Source: Ezakiella coagulans (lineage in GTDB: Bacteria; Bacillota; Clostridia; Tissierellales; Peptoniphilaceae). Taken from it: a DNA stretch of 64,000 nucleotides. Location of the stretch: positions 151,510-215,509 of the forward strand of contig NZ_QEKV01000003.1 of NCBI RefSeq assembly GCF_003096635.1, given 5' to 3'. Both the position numbers and the translations under genes were made by a program. The notes beneath the pieces were generated by a model. It had not been told where the DNA came from, did not search any database, and worked only from the letters and a program-made list of their open reading frames with translations. Positions 41,987 to 51,143 of this stretch are shown here, piece by piece (the stretch's first letter is position 1; each line of letters opens with the position of its first letter).

Positions 41987-42817
41987 TTACTTCTCAAAAC
42001 TCCTTAAAAGTTCAATCTCAACTCTGTGTCCTTCTTCGTCGGTCGGCGTTTCCAAAATAAGCGGGAGCTTTTTTAATCTTTCATCATTTACAATCTCCTT
42101 AAATACGTCGATGCCGATGCTTCCCTTACCTATGAGTTCATGTCGGTCTTTCTTTGCTCCACAATCATTCTTTGAATCGTTCAAGTGAAGCGCGACAAGT
42201 TTCTCTAGACCAATCTCTCTGTCGAAGTTTAAAAGAACCTCATCGATCCCCTCTCTTATATCCATCCCCGACTCGAAAACGTGACATGTGTCGAGACACA
42301 CTCCGACTCTTTCCTTTAAATCCACTCCGTCAATTATCCTTTTTATTTCGGAAAAGTTTCGCCCGATTTCCGTTCCTTTCCCCGCCATAGTTTCGATTGC
42401 AACAATCGTCGTCATGTCCTCGCGAAGAACTTCATTCAATAAATCTGTAGTAAATTTAATTCCAGCATCAACGCCCTGTCCAACGTGACTGCCCGGGTGA
42501 AAATTGTAAATATTTCCAGGCATCATCTCCATTATTTCCAAATCTTCTCTAATCACACTTCTACCGAACTCTCTAACGCTCTCTTTGTCAGAACAAGGAT
42601 TTAATGTATAAGGTGCATGGGCGACAATTTTTCCGAAATTGTTTTCCGATAAAAACTCATTGAATAGACGCATATCCTCTCCGTCAATTTTTTTCATCGC
42701 ACCGCCGCGTGGATTTCTTGTGAAGAATTGAAAAGTATTTGCACCGATCTCTTTCGCAAGTTTCGCCATATTAAAATAGCCTAGACCAATCGACAAATGG
42801 CAACCTATATATATCAT
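41987..42817 (-). CDS. nfo: Endonuclease IV
   Basis: The 276-residue AP endonuclease has the zinc-site motifs of Nfo: IGCHLSIG, VAHAPYTLNPCS, NFHPGSHVGQG, IETMAGKGTEIG, VCLDTCHVFESG, ALHLNDSKNDCGAKKDRHELIGKGSIG and LILETP. It cuts DNA at abasic sites in base-excision repair. It pairs in one transcript with the kinase gene. Confidence 0.96.
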   Translation of the reverse strand: MIYIGCHLSIGLGYFNMAKLAKEIGANTFQFFTRNPRGGAMKKIDGEDMRLFNEFLSENNFGKIVAHAPYTLNPCSDKESVREFGRSVIREDLEIMEMMPGNIYNFHPGSHVGQGVDAGIKFTTDLLNEVLREDMTTIVAIETMAGKGTEIGRNFSEIKRIIDGVDLKERVGVCLDTCHVFESGMDIREGIDEVLLNFDREIGLEKLVALHLNDSKNDCGAKKDRHELIGKGSIGIDVFKEIVNDERLKKLPLILETPTDEEGHRVEIELLRSFEK

Positions 42818-42897
42818 AAACTCACTCTTTTCATAAAATATTTAAATAAACATAATTCTTAATTAATATTATAACATAAATCATTGAAATTGTTTTA

Positions 42898-42927
42898 TTG
42901 AAAGACCTTCGCTATTTGTGATATAAT
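42898..42927 (+). promoter_or_regulatory. Promoter of the DUF2254 gene
   Basis: TTGAAA (42898-42903) and TATAAT (42922-42927), 18-bp spacer; the start codon lies only 18 bp further, so the leader is very short. Confidence 0.6.
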
Positions 42928-42944
42928 TTTTGTGGAGGTGCAAT

Positions 42945-44255
42945 ATGGATAATGAATTAAAACTTTTCTTCTATAAAAACAGGCGTTGGATTTATTGTTT
43001 GGAATATATATTATATTCCGTGATTTTGCTTGCAATTGTTACATATATCGATTCGAGCTATTCCGGTGCACAGAGTAATATTCCCCGCATCATGCTCTCA
43101 AGTGTGAGCCTTGCAAAGACGGTTCTTTCTTCACTTGTAGCAGCTCTTCTAACAATTACAACTTTCACATTCTCGACAATTTTAACAGTTTTCTCTCTCT
43201 ATCACAATTCATTTACACCACGAAGTGTTGAAAACTTTTTGGACAAGAAGATCACCATGAAAGTGTTGGGAATATTCATTGGCGGTTTTGTATATTGTCT
43301 TGTCAGTTTGAATTTTATGGAAGCTTCACATGACCAAAGACTTGTTATTGCAGGGACCATTGGAGTTATTTATGCAATTTGGGCAGCGATTTATTTTGTA
43401 ATTTTCGTTCAAACTGTTTTAAACGGCATAAATTATACAAATCTTCTTGAAGAAATTTCCGAAAATACAGAAAAACTGATAGAAAAAGAAATTGAAGCAA
43501 GAAATTTTGAATATGTAAATGAAGATGAAATAACAAAAAATCAAGTCGAGCTCCTAGCAAATGAAACGGGATATCTTGAAATTATAGGATTTGATAAATT
43601 GAAAAGTCTAATCGAAGAGGAGGACGTTGTTTTGACAATCGCCTCTTCAATCGGCGATTTTGTTATGAAAGGTTCAACTATTGCTTATTTAAGTAGAGAT
43701 GTTTTTGACTACGAAACAATCGAAAAAATTCAAAAGCAGTTTACCTTTACCCAAAAAAGAATTGCAGAAGAGGATTACAAAGAAGGAATTCGAAAGATTT
43801 CAGAAATAGCAGTTCGTGCACTTTCTCCAGGGATTAACGATCCGAACACCGCAATTCACTGCATAAGGAAAATATGTATTTTACTTTCTGAACTCGCAAA
43901 AGTCGACGGTCACTACCACTATATCGAAACTGACGGCATGGCTCGCATTTACTATACAAGTAAAACTTTCAAGGAAACTTTGGTTGAGCATTTGTATCCG
44001 ATTTTAAACTATGGCGAATCCGATGCAGCGGTTCTTCGCGCAATATTTCAAGGACTTCTTCTTATAAAAGTAGGTGCAACTCCGACCAACAAAAAAATCA
44101 TTAATGAAATGTCTGAAGACATCTACAAAAATGCTGCTCAAAACTTCCACAGAGAAATGGATTTGGAGCTCTTTATGGATGTTTATCAAGAGATAATCAC
44201 AGGCTCGAAGGAAGAAAATGAAATAGAATATGAGATGATAATAAAAAATGACTAG
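42945..44255 (+). CDS. DUF2254 family membrane protein
   Basis: The 436-residue protein has four N-terminal membrane helices (about 17-150) with VLSSLVAALLTITTFTFSTILTVFSLYHNSFTPRSV. A soluble C-terminal domain holds the DUF2254 hallmark RALSPGINDPNTAIHC. Function is unknown. ATG 42945 follows GTGGAGGTG. It converges on the MATE gene with a 4-bp overlap of coding ends. Confidence 0.88.
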   Translation: MDNELKLFFYKNRRWIYCLEYILYSVILLAIVTYIDSSYSGAQSNIPRIMLSSVSLAKTVLSSLVAALLTITTFTFSTILTVFSLYHNSFTPRSVENFLDKKITMKVLGIFIGGFVYCLVSLNFMEASHDQRLVIAGTIGVIYAIWAAIYFVIFVQTVLNGINYTNLLEEISENTEKLIEKEIEARNFEYVNEDEITKNQVELLANETGYLEIIGFDKLKSLIEEEDVVLTIASSIGDFVMKGSTIAYLSRDVFDYETIEKIQKQFTFTQKRIAEEDYKEGIRKISEIAVRALSPGINDPNTAIHCIRKICILLSELAKVDGHYHYIETDGMARIYYTSKTFKETLVEHLYPILNYGESDAAVLRAIFQGLLLIKVGATPTNKKIINEMSEDIYKNAAQNFHREMDLELFMDVYQEIITGSKEENEIEYEMIIKND

Positions 44256-44272
44256 TTTGTACTAGCCATTTT
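44245..44272. terminator. Bidirectional terminator containing both convergent stop codons
   Basis: AATGACTAGT and ACTAGCCATT pair (one mismatch) around TTGT, with A-rich upstream and T-rich downstream flanks. The stop codons of the DUF2254 gene (44253-44255) and MATE gene (44252-44254) both lie in this stem. Confidence 0.8.
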
Positions 44273-45559
44273 TTTATTCTTAAAAACAATTTTATTCAAT
44301 AGATACATTGATATAATACACGTAAGCATTTCCGAAACTGCCGGTACAAACCAAATTATGTCACCGCTAAATGCTATCTCATAAATCTTCATTATAATTG
44401 TTATAAAAATCGGTGTCCTCAAAAGAGAGATAAAAATCGCAAATTTTCCTTTTCTTAAACTTGCAAATAGTGTTACCATCAAAACATTTATTCCGATAAA
44501 TATATATGCACTCGAATATTTCATAAGTGAATCCGTTGCATGGTTAAATATTTCTGAGCTTTCACTTAAAAAGAACCCCACTATTTCTTTCGAAAACAAT
44601 TGAACCGCAGAAATAAAAACTGCCCCTATTAATACAACCGATAAAAATCCCCATTTTACAAGTTTATTTATTTTTACTGTATCATTTCTTCCATTTTCAA
44701 AACTGAAAAGAGGAGCAAGACCTTGTGCAATCCCGGTCATTGTAACCGTTGCAAAAATTGATACATATGAAATGACGGTATAGATTATAACGCCATCTTG
44801 TCCCATATACTTTTGGAGCGTGGTATTGAAAAGTAAAACTGTATATCCAATCGCAACTTCTGCCATCGCATCTCCAACTCCCAGCGGAATTGTTTTCTTT
44901 AAATTTTTAAAGTTTATATTTTTTGAAAAAGCAATATTGCCTCTTCGTTTTAAAAAGTGTGCCGTCATTAAAACTGTACTTACAACCTGTGCAATCCCTG
45001 TTGCAAATGCAGCTCCGAAAAGATCCCATCCGAAATCCACAATGAAGATGTAGTCGAGTATTAGATTTGTGAGTGCCGCAACCAAAACAGAAAGTGCTGA
45101 AATGATAGGAAAGCCATCAACTTTAACCAATACCTCTAGCTGATATGTTGTCATGAAAAATACACCGAAAGGCACGATTGTCCTTAAATATTCATAAACA
45201 TAGTCATGAGTTTCACTTGTTGCTCCAAGAAATCCGATTATATCCTTTAAAAAAACAAAAATTAGAACCGTATATAAAATTCCAAATATTAAAATCGAAA
45301 CAATTCCGGTCGTAAAAACCTCATTTGCTTCTTTTATATTTTTTCGTCCCAAATTAAAGCCGACCAAAGCCTGAGTTCCGATACTGAATAAAATTCCGAG
45401 TGCAAAGAAACTTGTGACAATAGGCATTGCAATGTTTACTGCACTAAATTCAATTTCACCGCAAAAATTCGACACAAAAAAACCGTCAACCATCGTGTAA
45501 AGTGCATACACCCACATCGAAAGAATCGAGGGGATGATATATTTTAAAAAGCGTTTCAT
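44252..45559 (-). CDS. MATE family efflux transporter
   Basis: The 435-residue protein has twelve helices in two halves. MATE blocks include PSILSMWVYALYTMVDGFFVSNFCGEIEFSAVNIAMPIV and ALGILFSIGTQALVGFNLGRKNIKEANEVFTTG. The second half carries IAQGLAPLFSFENGRND, giving cation-driven multidrug export. ATG 45559 is preceded by GGAGAATTAAAT; the longer frame is rejected. Confidence 0.92.
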   Translation of the reverse strand: MKRFLKYIIPSILSMWVYALYTMVDGFFVSNFCGEIEFSAVNIAMPIVTSFFALGILFSIGTQALVGFNLGRKNIKEANEVFTTGIVSILIFGILYTVLIFVFLKDIIGFLGATSETHDYVYEYLRTIVPFGVFFMTTYQLEVLVKVDGFPIISALSVLVAALTNLILDYIFIVDFGWDLFGAAFATGIAQVVSTVLMTAHFLKRRGNIAFSKNINFKNLKKTIPLGVGDAMAEVAIGYTVLLFNTTLQKYMGQDGVIIYTVISYVSIFATVTMTGIAQGLAPLFSFENGRNDTVKINKLVKWGFLSVVLIGAVFISAVQLFSKEIVGFFLSESSEIFNHATDSLMKYSSAYIFIGINVLMVTLFASLRKGKFAIFISLLRTPIFITIIMKIYEIAFSGDIIWFVPAVSEMLTCIISMYLLNKIVFKNKKMASTN

Positions 45560-45625
45560 ATTTAATTCTCCTTTATTTTCGCATTCAAAATAAGTCAGCA
45601 AACTGACAATTAAAAATTAAATAAA

Positions 45626-45695
45626 AACGCTAATTGCACCTATCCCAATAATTGGCGGGATGTTTATATCCAAACATTTTAAATCTCCATGCGTT
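45626..45695 (-). ncRNA. Candidate structured RNA in the MATE gene leader
   Basis: On the minus strand AACGC...GCGTT closes a region holding two hairpins: ATGTTT-GGATAT-AAACAT and a TCCC...GGGA stem around CCAATTATTGG. The closing stem is followed by TTTTATTT, like a riboswitch with its own terminator. A second hairpin (GTCAG-TTTG-CTGAC) follows before the start codon. It does not match a riboswitch class I can name. Confidence 0.4.
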
Positions 45696-45772
45696 ATTTC
45701 GCGCCAAAATTTTGATTTATATCTAAATCGTACAACTATATTTTAGCATTCCATAAAAATAAAGTCAAAAAA

Positions 45773-45792
45773 AGAGAGGCTATTTCGCCTCT
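45773..45792 (-). terminator. Terminator of the Cys-rich ABC operon
   Basis: GAGAGGC and GCCTCTC form a perfect stem with a 6-nt loop, followed by TTTTTTTGAC on the minus strand, just past the second binding-protein gene. Confidence 0.9.
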
Positions 45793-45796
45793 CACA

Positions 45797-46915
45797 TTAT
45801 TTTTCGTTATCGTGTTTGAAATCTTCAGGACTCCAGAGTTCTGAAAGAAGTTCATCACTTGATTTTTCATTTGTAACGATATTGAATTTTTTGTAGTCGT
45901 CTAAAATATCTTTTAAAGTTTTTTCAGTCATATTGTTTGAACATTGCCAATCGTATGATTCCATCATTCTAACAGCTTGATCAAAGTCGCCGCTTGCCCA
46001 ATTGTTGTCAAATAAAACTTGAGTTGCTTCTTTAACATTGTGTGCAATATAATCTGAAACTTCGAAAAGTGCAGCTGTCATTTTCTTTGCTGTGATAGGA
46101 TTTTGTTCATTGAAGTCTTTATTGAATGCATATATACAACATGTTTCTTTTTTGAAGTCGTCATCCCATGTCAAACTTCTGATAACAGCAAGTGTACCAT
46201 CGTTCATGAATTTTTCAGCAAATTGGTCGGAAAGAATTACAGAGTCGATTTCGCCATTTTGAAGAGCAAGAATTGATGCTGATGATTCAACCGGCTTCCA
46301 AACGATTTCGTTAGGGTCAATTCCATCGTGGTTCATAAATCTAATTGCGATATTGTGGTCAGAGTTACCGATTCCGTTAGGAAGACCAACACTTTTTCCA
46401 ACTAAATCTTTTGTGCTTTTGATAGGTCCGTCTTTAAGAACATAAAGAGATTTACAACCTGTTTGAACACCTTTTTTGAACACCATGTTTATACCATTTG
46501 TTGCAGGAACAACCATTGCTGAAATGTGGTTTGTAACCATGTCAACTTTACCTGTTCCAACAGCATCTACTGTTCCGACTGTTCCGTCCATCTTTACAAG
46601 TTCAACGTCAAGTCCTTGTTTTTTGAACATTCCAAGTGCGTCTGCAATTCCAGGAGCTCCTGTGCAAAGACCGCCGTTGTATCCGATTTTAACCGGTTTA
46701 CCGTATGCAGGTTCTTTCTTCCAAGCTTCTTCTTCCGAAACTTCTGAATTTGCTTCTGTAGTATCTTTATTTTCTTCTGTCGTGTCTTTATTTTCTTCTG
46801 TTTGTGTTTCTGTAGTGGTGCTATCTTTCTTTTCTTCATTTACTGTTGTCTTACAAGCTGTAAATAACATTAAACTTGCAAGAACAACTGCTAAAATTGC
46901 TGTTAATCTTTTCAT
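45797..46915 (-). CDS. SsuA/TauA/NMT1-like ABC substrate-binding lipoprotein 2 (Cys-rich)
   Basis: The 372-residue lipoprotein has lipobox LFTAC (C21), a long Thr/Glu-rich linker (22-65) and a type II periplasmic binding fold: KIGYNGGLCTGAPGIADALGMF and GKSVGLPNGIGNSDHNIAIRF. Cysteines C84 (LCTG), C154 (TGCKSLYV) and the pair C259-C260 (ETCCIYAFN) recur in the neighbouring paralogue. This is unusual for an extracytoplasmic sulfonate-type binding protein and suggests a metal, cluster or thiol ligand. It is last in the operon, 18 bp after its paralogue. Confidence 0.85.
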   Translation of the reverse strand: MKRLTAILAVVLASLMLFTACKTTVNEEKKDSTTTETQTEENKDTTEENKDTTEANSEVSEEEAWKKEPAYGKPVKIGYNGGLCTGAPGIADALGMFKKQGLDVELVKMDGTVGTVDAVGTGKVDMVTNHISAMVVPATNGINMVFKKGVQTGCKSLYVLKDGPIKSTKDLVGKSVGLPNGIGNSDHNIAIRFMNHDGIDPNEIVWKPVESSASILALQNGEIDSVILSDQFAEKFMNDGTLAVIRSLTWDDDFKKETCCIYAFNKDFNEQNPITAKKMTAALFEVSDYIAHNVKEATQVLFDNNWASGDFDQAVRMMESYDWQCSNNMTEKTLKDILDDYKKFNIVTNEKSSDELLSELWSPEDFKHDNEK

Positions 46916-46933
46916 TAATACCTAAAGCCTTTC

Positions 46934-48028
46934 TTATTTCATTTCGTGTTTAAAATCTTCTTCGTGCCATACTTCTCCTAAGAGTTCATCTGTAGATTTG
47001 TCTGAAGTAATAACGCCGAATTGTTTGTAGTCATCCAAAATACTTCTTAAAGCTGTGCTTGTCATTTCGTTTGTAACTTGCCAGTTGTATGATTTCATCA
47101 TTCTTACAGCTTGGTCGAAGTCTCCGCTTGCCCAGTTGTTGTCGAAGAGAGTTTGTGTTGCTTCTTCAATATTGTTTTGGATATAATCTGAAACTTTGAA
47201 GAGAACTTTTGTAATCTTCTTTGCTGTGATAGGATTTTCTTTTGCAAATGTCTTGTTGAATGCATATATGCAGCATGGTTCAAGTTTGAAATCGTCATCG
47301 TATGTGAGTGAACGAATCATTTTGATTTTTCCTTCATTTACAAATTTTTCTGCAAATTGGTCGGAAAGAACAACTGCTTGGATTTCGCCATTTTCAAGAG
47401 CCAAAATTGAAGCACTTCCTTCTACAGGTAAGAACTTAACATCTTTTGGATCGATATCATCGTGATTTAAAAATCTTAGAGCGATATTGTGGTCTGAGTT
47501 ACCGATTCCGTCAGGAAGTCCGATAGCTTTTCCCTTTAAGTCAGCTGTAGAATTGATTTCACCCTTATCTAGAACATAAAGAGATTTACATCCTGTTTGT
47601 GCAGCAGCTTTAAATTCCATATCTACGCCGTTTACAGCCGGAACAAGTAATGTTGCAATGTGGTCACATGTAAGATCTACTTTTCCTGTTCCGATAGCGT
47701 CAACTTTTGATTGAACGTTAACAACTTCTGTGTCGATTCCTTCTTCTTTAAACATTCCAAGTGCTGATGCAAGTCCAGGGCCACCTGTACAAAGTCCACC
47801 GTTGTATCCGATTTTAATAGCCTTGCCGTATGCAGGTTCTTTCTTCCATGCTTCTTCTTCAGAATCTGCATCTGTTGGAGCTGCATCTGTTGATGTTTCT
47901 TCTGTCTTGTCGGTTGTTTCAACCGGAGCTTTGTCGTCTTTTTTGTCATTATTTACTGTTGTCTTACATGCTGTAAACATGAAAAGGCAAGCCATAATAA
48001 CGGCAATAACTTTAATTAATTTGTTCAT
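46934..48028 (-). CDS. SsuA/TauA/NMT1-like ABC substrate-binding lipoprotein 1 (Cys-rich)
   Basis: The 364-residue paralogue of the downstream lipoprotein has lipobox MFTAC (C21), an Ala/Asp/Thr-rich linker, and KIGYNGGLCTGGPGLASALGMF. It carries C80, C121, C147 (TGCKSLYV) and the pair C252-C253 (EPCCIYAFN). The two proteins share nearly all motifs, indicating tandem duplication. The start overlaps the ATPase gene end by 17 bp, so it belongs with the SsuBC-type importer. Taurine or thiamin-precursor uptake is the textbook call for the superfamily, but the cysteines argue for caution. Confidence 0.85.
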   Translation of the reverse strand: MNKLIKVIAVIMACLFMFTACKTTVNNDKKDDKAPVETTDKTEETSTDAAPTDADSEEEAWKKEPAYGKAIKIGYNGGLCTGGPGLASALGMFKEEGIDTEVVNVQSKVDAIGTGKVDLTCDHIATLLVPAVNGVDMEFKAAAQTGCKSLYVLDKGEINSTADLKGKAIGLPDGIGNSDHNIALRFLNHDDIDPKDVKFLPVEGSASILALENGEIQAVVLSDQFAEKFVNEGKIKMIRSLTYDDDFKLEPCCIYAFNKTFAKENPITAKKITKVLFKVSDYIQNNIEEATQTLFDNNWASGDFDQAVRMMKSYNWQVTNEMTSTALRSILDDYKQFGVITSDKSTDELLGEVWHEEDFKHEMK

Positions 48029-48809
48029 TTAAATTACCCTCCTTGTGACCCATATTTAATAGGTCCATAATTAATTTTCTGTATTCTAGAAATTCGTCAG
48101 AAATTCTATTTCTAAAGCCTTCTTCGAGATCTATTTTAATATCTTTTAGAACTCTGCCGGGCCTTGGAGCCATAACTATAATTCTTGTGGACATATAAAT
48201 TGCTTCGTCCACATCGTGAGTTACCATAATCATTGTGTTTCTCTTTTGGAGCCACAAACTTATTAATTCGTCCTGTATATTCATTCTTGTAAAAGCATCG
48301 AGTGCACCGAGCGGTTCATCCAAAAGAAATACCGCCGGTTCGTTGATCATTGTCCTTATAAGTGAAACTCTTTGAGCCATACCTCCGGACAATTGATTCG
48401 GATAACTATCCTTAAATTCTGAAAGTCCAATCATTTCAAGAAGTTTATCAACCCTGTGGAGTTCTTCTTTTTTATTTTGAACTTTGAGCCCGAAAGCAAC
48501 ATTCTCTCCAACTGTAAGCCACGGAAAAAGTGTTGGTGCTTGGAAAACCATTCCTCTCTTTGCGGAAGTTCCTTCTATTAATTCTCCGTTAAGAGTAAGA
48601 GTTCCACTTGTCGGTGGAATAAGTCCTGCGATAAGTCTTAAAATTGTAGATTTTCCACAACCTGAAGCCCCTACAATACATACAAACTCACCATCATTTA
48701 TCGTGAGATTTATATCTTGAAGTGCGTGTGTGATGCCTTCAGCATCCGCTCTCGCAAACGATTTTGAAACGTGGTTTAACTTAAGCTCAGTCTTTAATCC
48801 TCCTGCCAT
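48012..48809 (-). CDS. SsuB/TauB-type ABC importer ATPase
   Basis: The 265-residue ATPase has Walker A GASGCGKS (47-54), Q-loop VFQAPTLFPWLTV, signature LSGGMAQRV, Walker B VFLLDEPLGALDA and the H-loop MVTHDVDEA. This pattern is typical of nitrate/sulfonate/taurine importers. It overlaps the permease gene by 16 bp and energises the importer with the two Cys-rich lipoproteins. Confidence 0.93.
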   Translation of the reverse strand: MAGGLKTELKLNHVSKSFARADAEGITHALQDINLTINDGEFVCIVGASGCGKSTILRLIAGLIPPTSGTLTLNGELIEGTSAKRGMVFQAPTLFPWLTVGENVAFGLKVQNKKEELHRVDKLLEMIGLSEFKDSYPNQLSGGMAQRVSLIRTMINEPAVFLLDEPLGALDAFTRMNIQDELISLWLQKRNTMIMVTHDVDEAIYMSTRIIVMAPRPGRVLKDIKIDLEEGFRNRISDEFLEYRKLIMDLLNMGHKEGNLNEQIN

Positions 48810-49822
48810 TTTAGAACTCCTTTCTTAATCTTTGTGAGTATCCAGTTTACAATAATAAATGTGATACAAATTATTATTATTGCGGCGTACATCTTAGGGA
48901 ATTCAGCCCATGATTTTTGCCATGTAATATACCAGCCGAGTCCTGATTCAACCCCTAGCATTTCAGCTACCAAAAGTGCCGTACATGCACTGCTCATACC
49001 TTGTGTCATTCCTTGTAAAATACTTGGAAGTGCACTTGGAATAGCAATTTTTGTTATTAATTGATTGCCTTTTGCTCCAAGAGTTCTTGCCGCAAGAAAA
49101 TATTCTCTATTTACATTTGTTATCCCCGTTATGGTTGCAATTGTTACAGAGAACCATACACCGAGTGCAATGATAAATACAGCTCCTTTAAAGAGTGAAC
49201 TCATAAGAACCATTACAAGCGGAAGCCATGTTGTGCTTGGAATAGGTCCCAAAAGTTTTATAAAAGGCATTACCCAATAGCTGACTTTTTTACTATATCC
49301 ACATAAAATTCCCGTTATGATTCCAAGAACTACTCCAATGAAATATCCGGTGAATAAAAGTATAAGCGAATTCTTAACACAATCAATCAAATAAGCTCTG
49401 TCTTGAATTGCAGCGTTCATAATCTTGTCAACCCATGGGAAATACGGCATCATAAGTTTTCCACTTTTTAAAGTGAGCAAATCGTAGCCCATCAAAAGGA
49501 AAAACACAAATGTGTAGAATGGTGCCTTTTTTCTGTAGTAGTAAAATGTTTTCCTGTGAAACAAAGACACAATAGCTCCGACAAGACATGCTGCTCCCAA
49601 AACCATAATAAATCCACCATAAACATGTGTGTTTGTATTTGCAGAGTAATTCGGCATGTAATAGTATTCGGCCAAATGGATCAATGCCATAAGAACCGGA
49701 AGAAACATAATAACTCTGTCAAGAATTCTTTGCGCTTTTGTTTTCGGTTTTTCTTCCATTGCCATCAACTCATCTTTGTTTTTGACAATATATTTGGTTT
49801 TTTCACCAGAATTATATTCCAT
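48794..49822 (-). CDS. SsuC/TauC-type ABC importer permease with extra N-terminal helices
   Basis: The 343-residue protein has the binding-protein-dependent permease domain at the C-terminus (AARTLGAKGNQLITKIAIPSALPSILQGM is the EAA loop). About 100 extra residues at the N-terminus contribute three membrane helices (VIMFLPVLMALIHLAEYYY, GGFIMVLGAACLVGAIVSLF, APFYTFVFFLLMGYDLLTL) not found in standard SsuC (about 260 aa). ATG 49822 is chosen because GGAGGTAAT precedes it. Confidence 0.9.
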   Translation of the reverse strand: MEYNSGEKTKYIVKNKDELMAMEEKPKTKAQRILDRVIMFLPVLMALIHLAEYYYMPNYSANTNTHVYGGFIMVLGAACLVGAIVSLFHRKTFYYYRKKAPFYTFVFFLLMGYDLLTLKSGKLMMPYFPWVDKIMNAAIQDRAYLIDCVKNSLILLFTGYFIGVVLGIITGILCGYSKKVSYWVMPFIKLLGPIPSTTWLPLVMVLMSSLFKGAVFIIALGVWFSVTIATITGITNVNREYFLAARTLGAKGNQLITKIAIPSALPSILQGMTQGMSSACTALLVAEMLGVESGLGWYITWQKSWAEFPKMYAAIIIICITFIIVNWILTKIKKGVLKWQED

Positions 49823-49921
49823 TATTACCTCCATAATATATTTATAATTACATATCATTCAAAAATATAATTATCATAAACTCTTTATATGCCTAACAGC
49901 ATTAAAGTCTTTATGAAATTA

Positions 49922-49945
49922 AAAAGTGAATCAAAATTCACTTTT
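49922..49945 (-). terminator. Terminator or attenuator between the FtsX-type permease and importer genes
   Basis: AAAAGTGAAT and ATTCACTTTT form a 10-bp stem with a 4-nt loop; the permease stop codon lies at its edge. The following minus-strand tract is TTAATTTC, so termination may be partial, setting the ratio of the exporter and importer halves. Confidence 0.6.
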
Positions 49946-51143
49946 AATCATTTTGTCTTAATAAAAGCCCAAGTTCATCTTTGTTCATTTTCTTTATTGA
50001 ACTAAGAGTTGAAATCGGTCCCATGAGTGTTGCAATAACAAGAACCGCCAAAAATATAACTGCAAGCACTACAAAATTCGGCGCCAAAAATGGCATTTTA
50101 AAGCTTTGTGAAAACCATCTTCCAAAGAGTATAGAAATTACAAATCCAAGTGTCGCCCCTGAAATAGCGCCGATAAAGTTTATAATTAAAACTTCATATA
50201 AGATTATATTCGAGAGTATCTTTTTTGTCGCTCCCAAAATTCTCATCGTAGCAAGTTCGCGTTTTCTTTCTTTTATAGTTATTGAATAAACCAGCGATAA
50301 AACTATAAATGTCAATATCCACACAAGTGCAATTAAAATATACACATAATTTATCATGTCGAGTGCGGAGTTACTAACTTCATTCATCATCGATTTCGAA
50401 AGAAGAGGAAAAACGCCGTCTTTCAAGCATTCTCTTCTGATTGCATTTTGCACATCAGTCGGTTCAACACCTTTTTTTATCTTAATCATAATAGACGAAA
50501 TCATATTATCGTCATATTTGTCTTCGATTTCAAGGATTTTTTCGTATTCCTTCGCAAGTCTTCTTGCTTCGTCAAAATTTAAAAATACAGTATTGTCAAA
50601 ACCCATTCCGGTCTTTTGAAGACGGCCCTTGATTTTAAACTCCTGATCAAAAAATTTCACATGCGAATTTACATCTCCGACTACATTGTTTCCAACTACA
50701 ACTTCTCCTTTTTCAAGAGGCAATTTCATTTGTTCTTGAAGCCACGGAGTTACAACGAAATCCGTTTCGGCGTCAAACCCGATTATTTGAATCGGAAATG
50801 AACAACATCCTGCTGAAAGAGTTGCAAGAAATAGTTGCGGTATAACTTCTTGAACTCCGTCTATACCTTCAATCTTTTTAACGATGGACTTATCCATGAA
50901 AAAAGTATTAGGTTCACCTCTTAAAATTGCACCTTCAACTTTTGTATCATAACCTTCAGGAACCACAATTATATCCGCTCCCATTCTGTCTGCAAGGGAG
51001 TTCATTCCATTTTTAAGAGAATAGATTAAAAAACTAGATAGAAAAAGAACGAGAGCTAGAACAGCTGTCAAAATTACAAGCGAAACACTTCTGCCGGACT
51101 TATTATTTATATTTAAAATCGCAATCTTTTTAGTTGTCAGCAT
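49944..51143 (-). CDS. MacB/FtsX-type ABC permease with a Cys-Cys pair
   Basis: The 399-residue protein has one N-terminal helix (about 20-42), a large external domain (43-265) and three C-terminal helices, the FtsX/MacB topology. The external domain contains GADIIVVPEGYD and SAGCCSFPIQIIGFD, with adjacent cysteines C113-C114. Such transporters drive mechanical or export work from the membrane rather than import. The CC pair echoes that in the two downstream lipoproteins. It overlaps the ATPase gene by 14 bp. Confidence 0.9.
   Translation of the reverse strand: MLTTKKIAILNINNKSGRSVSLVILTAVLALVLFLSSFLIYSLKNGMNSLADRMGADIIVVPEGYDTKVEGAILRGEPNTFFMDKSIVKKIEGIDGVQEVIPQLFLATLSAGCCSFPIQIIGFDAETDFVVTPWLQEQMKLPLEKGEVVVGNNVVGDVNSHVKFFDQEFKIKGRLQKTGMGFDNTVFLNFDEARRLAKEYEKILEIEDKYDDNMISSIMIKIKKGVEPTDVQNAIRRECLKDGVFPLLSKSMMNEVSNSALDMINYVYILIALVWILTFIVLSLVYSITIKERKRELATMRILGATKKILSNIILYEVLIINFIGAISGATLGFVISILFGRWFSQSFKMPFLAPNFVVLAVIFLAVLVIATLMGPISTLSSIKKMNKDELGLLLRQND

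Noticed and set aside
45797..49822. Simple taurine/sulfonate or thiamin-precursor importer
   Set aside because: The fold family fits, but conserved cysteines, extra permease helices and linkage to DUF4418/MacB-like genes are not explained by that call; left as unknown substrate.
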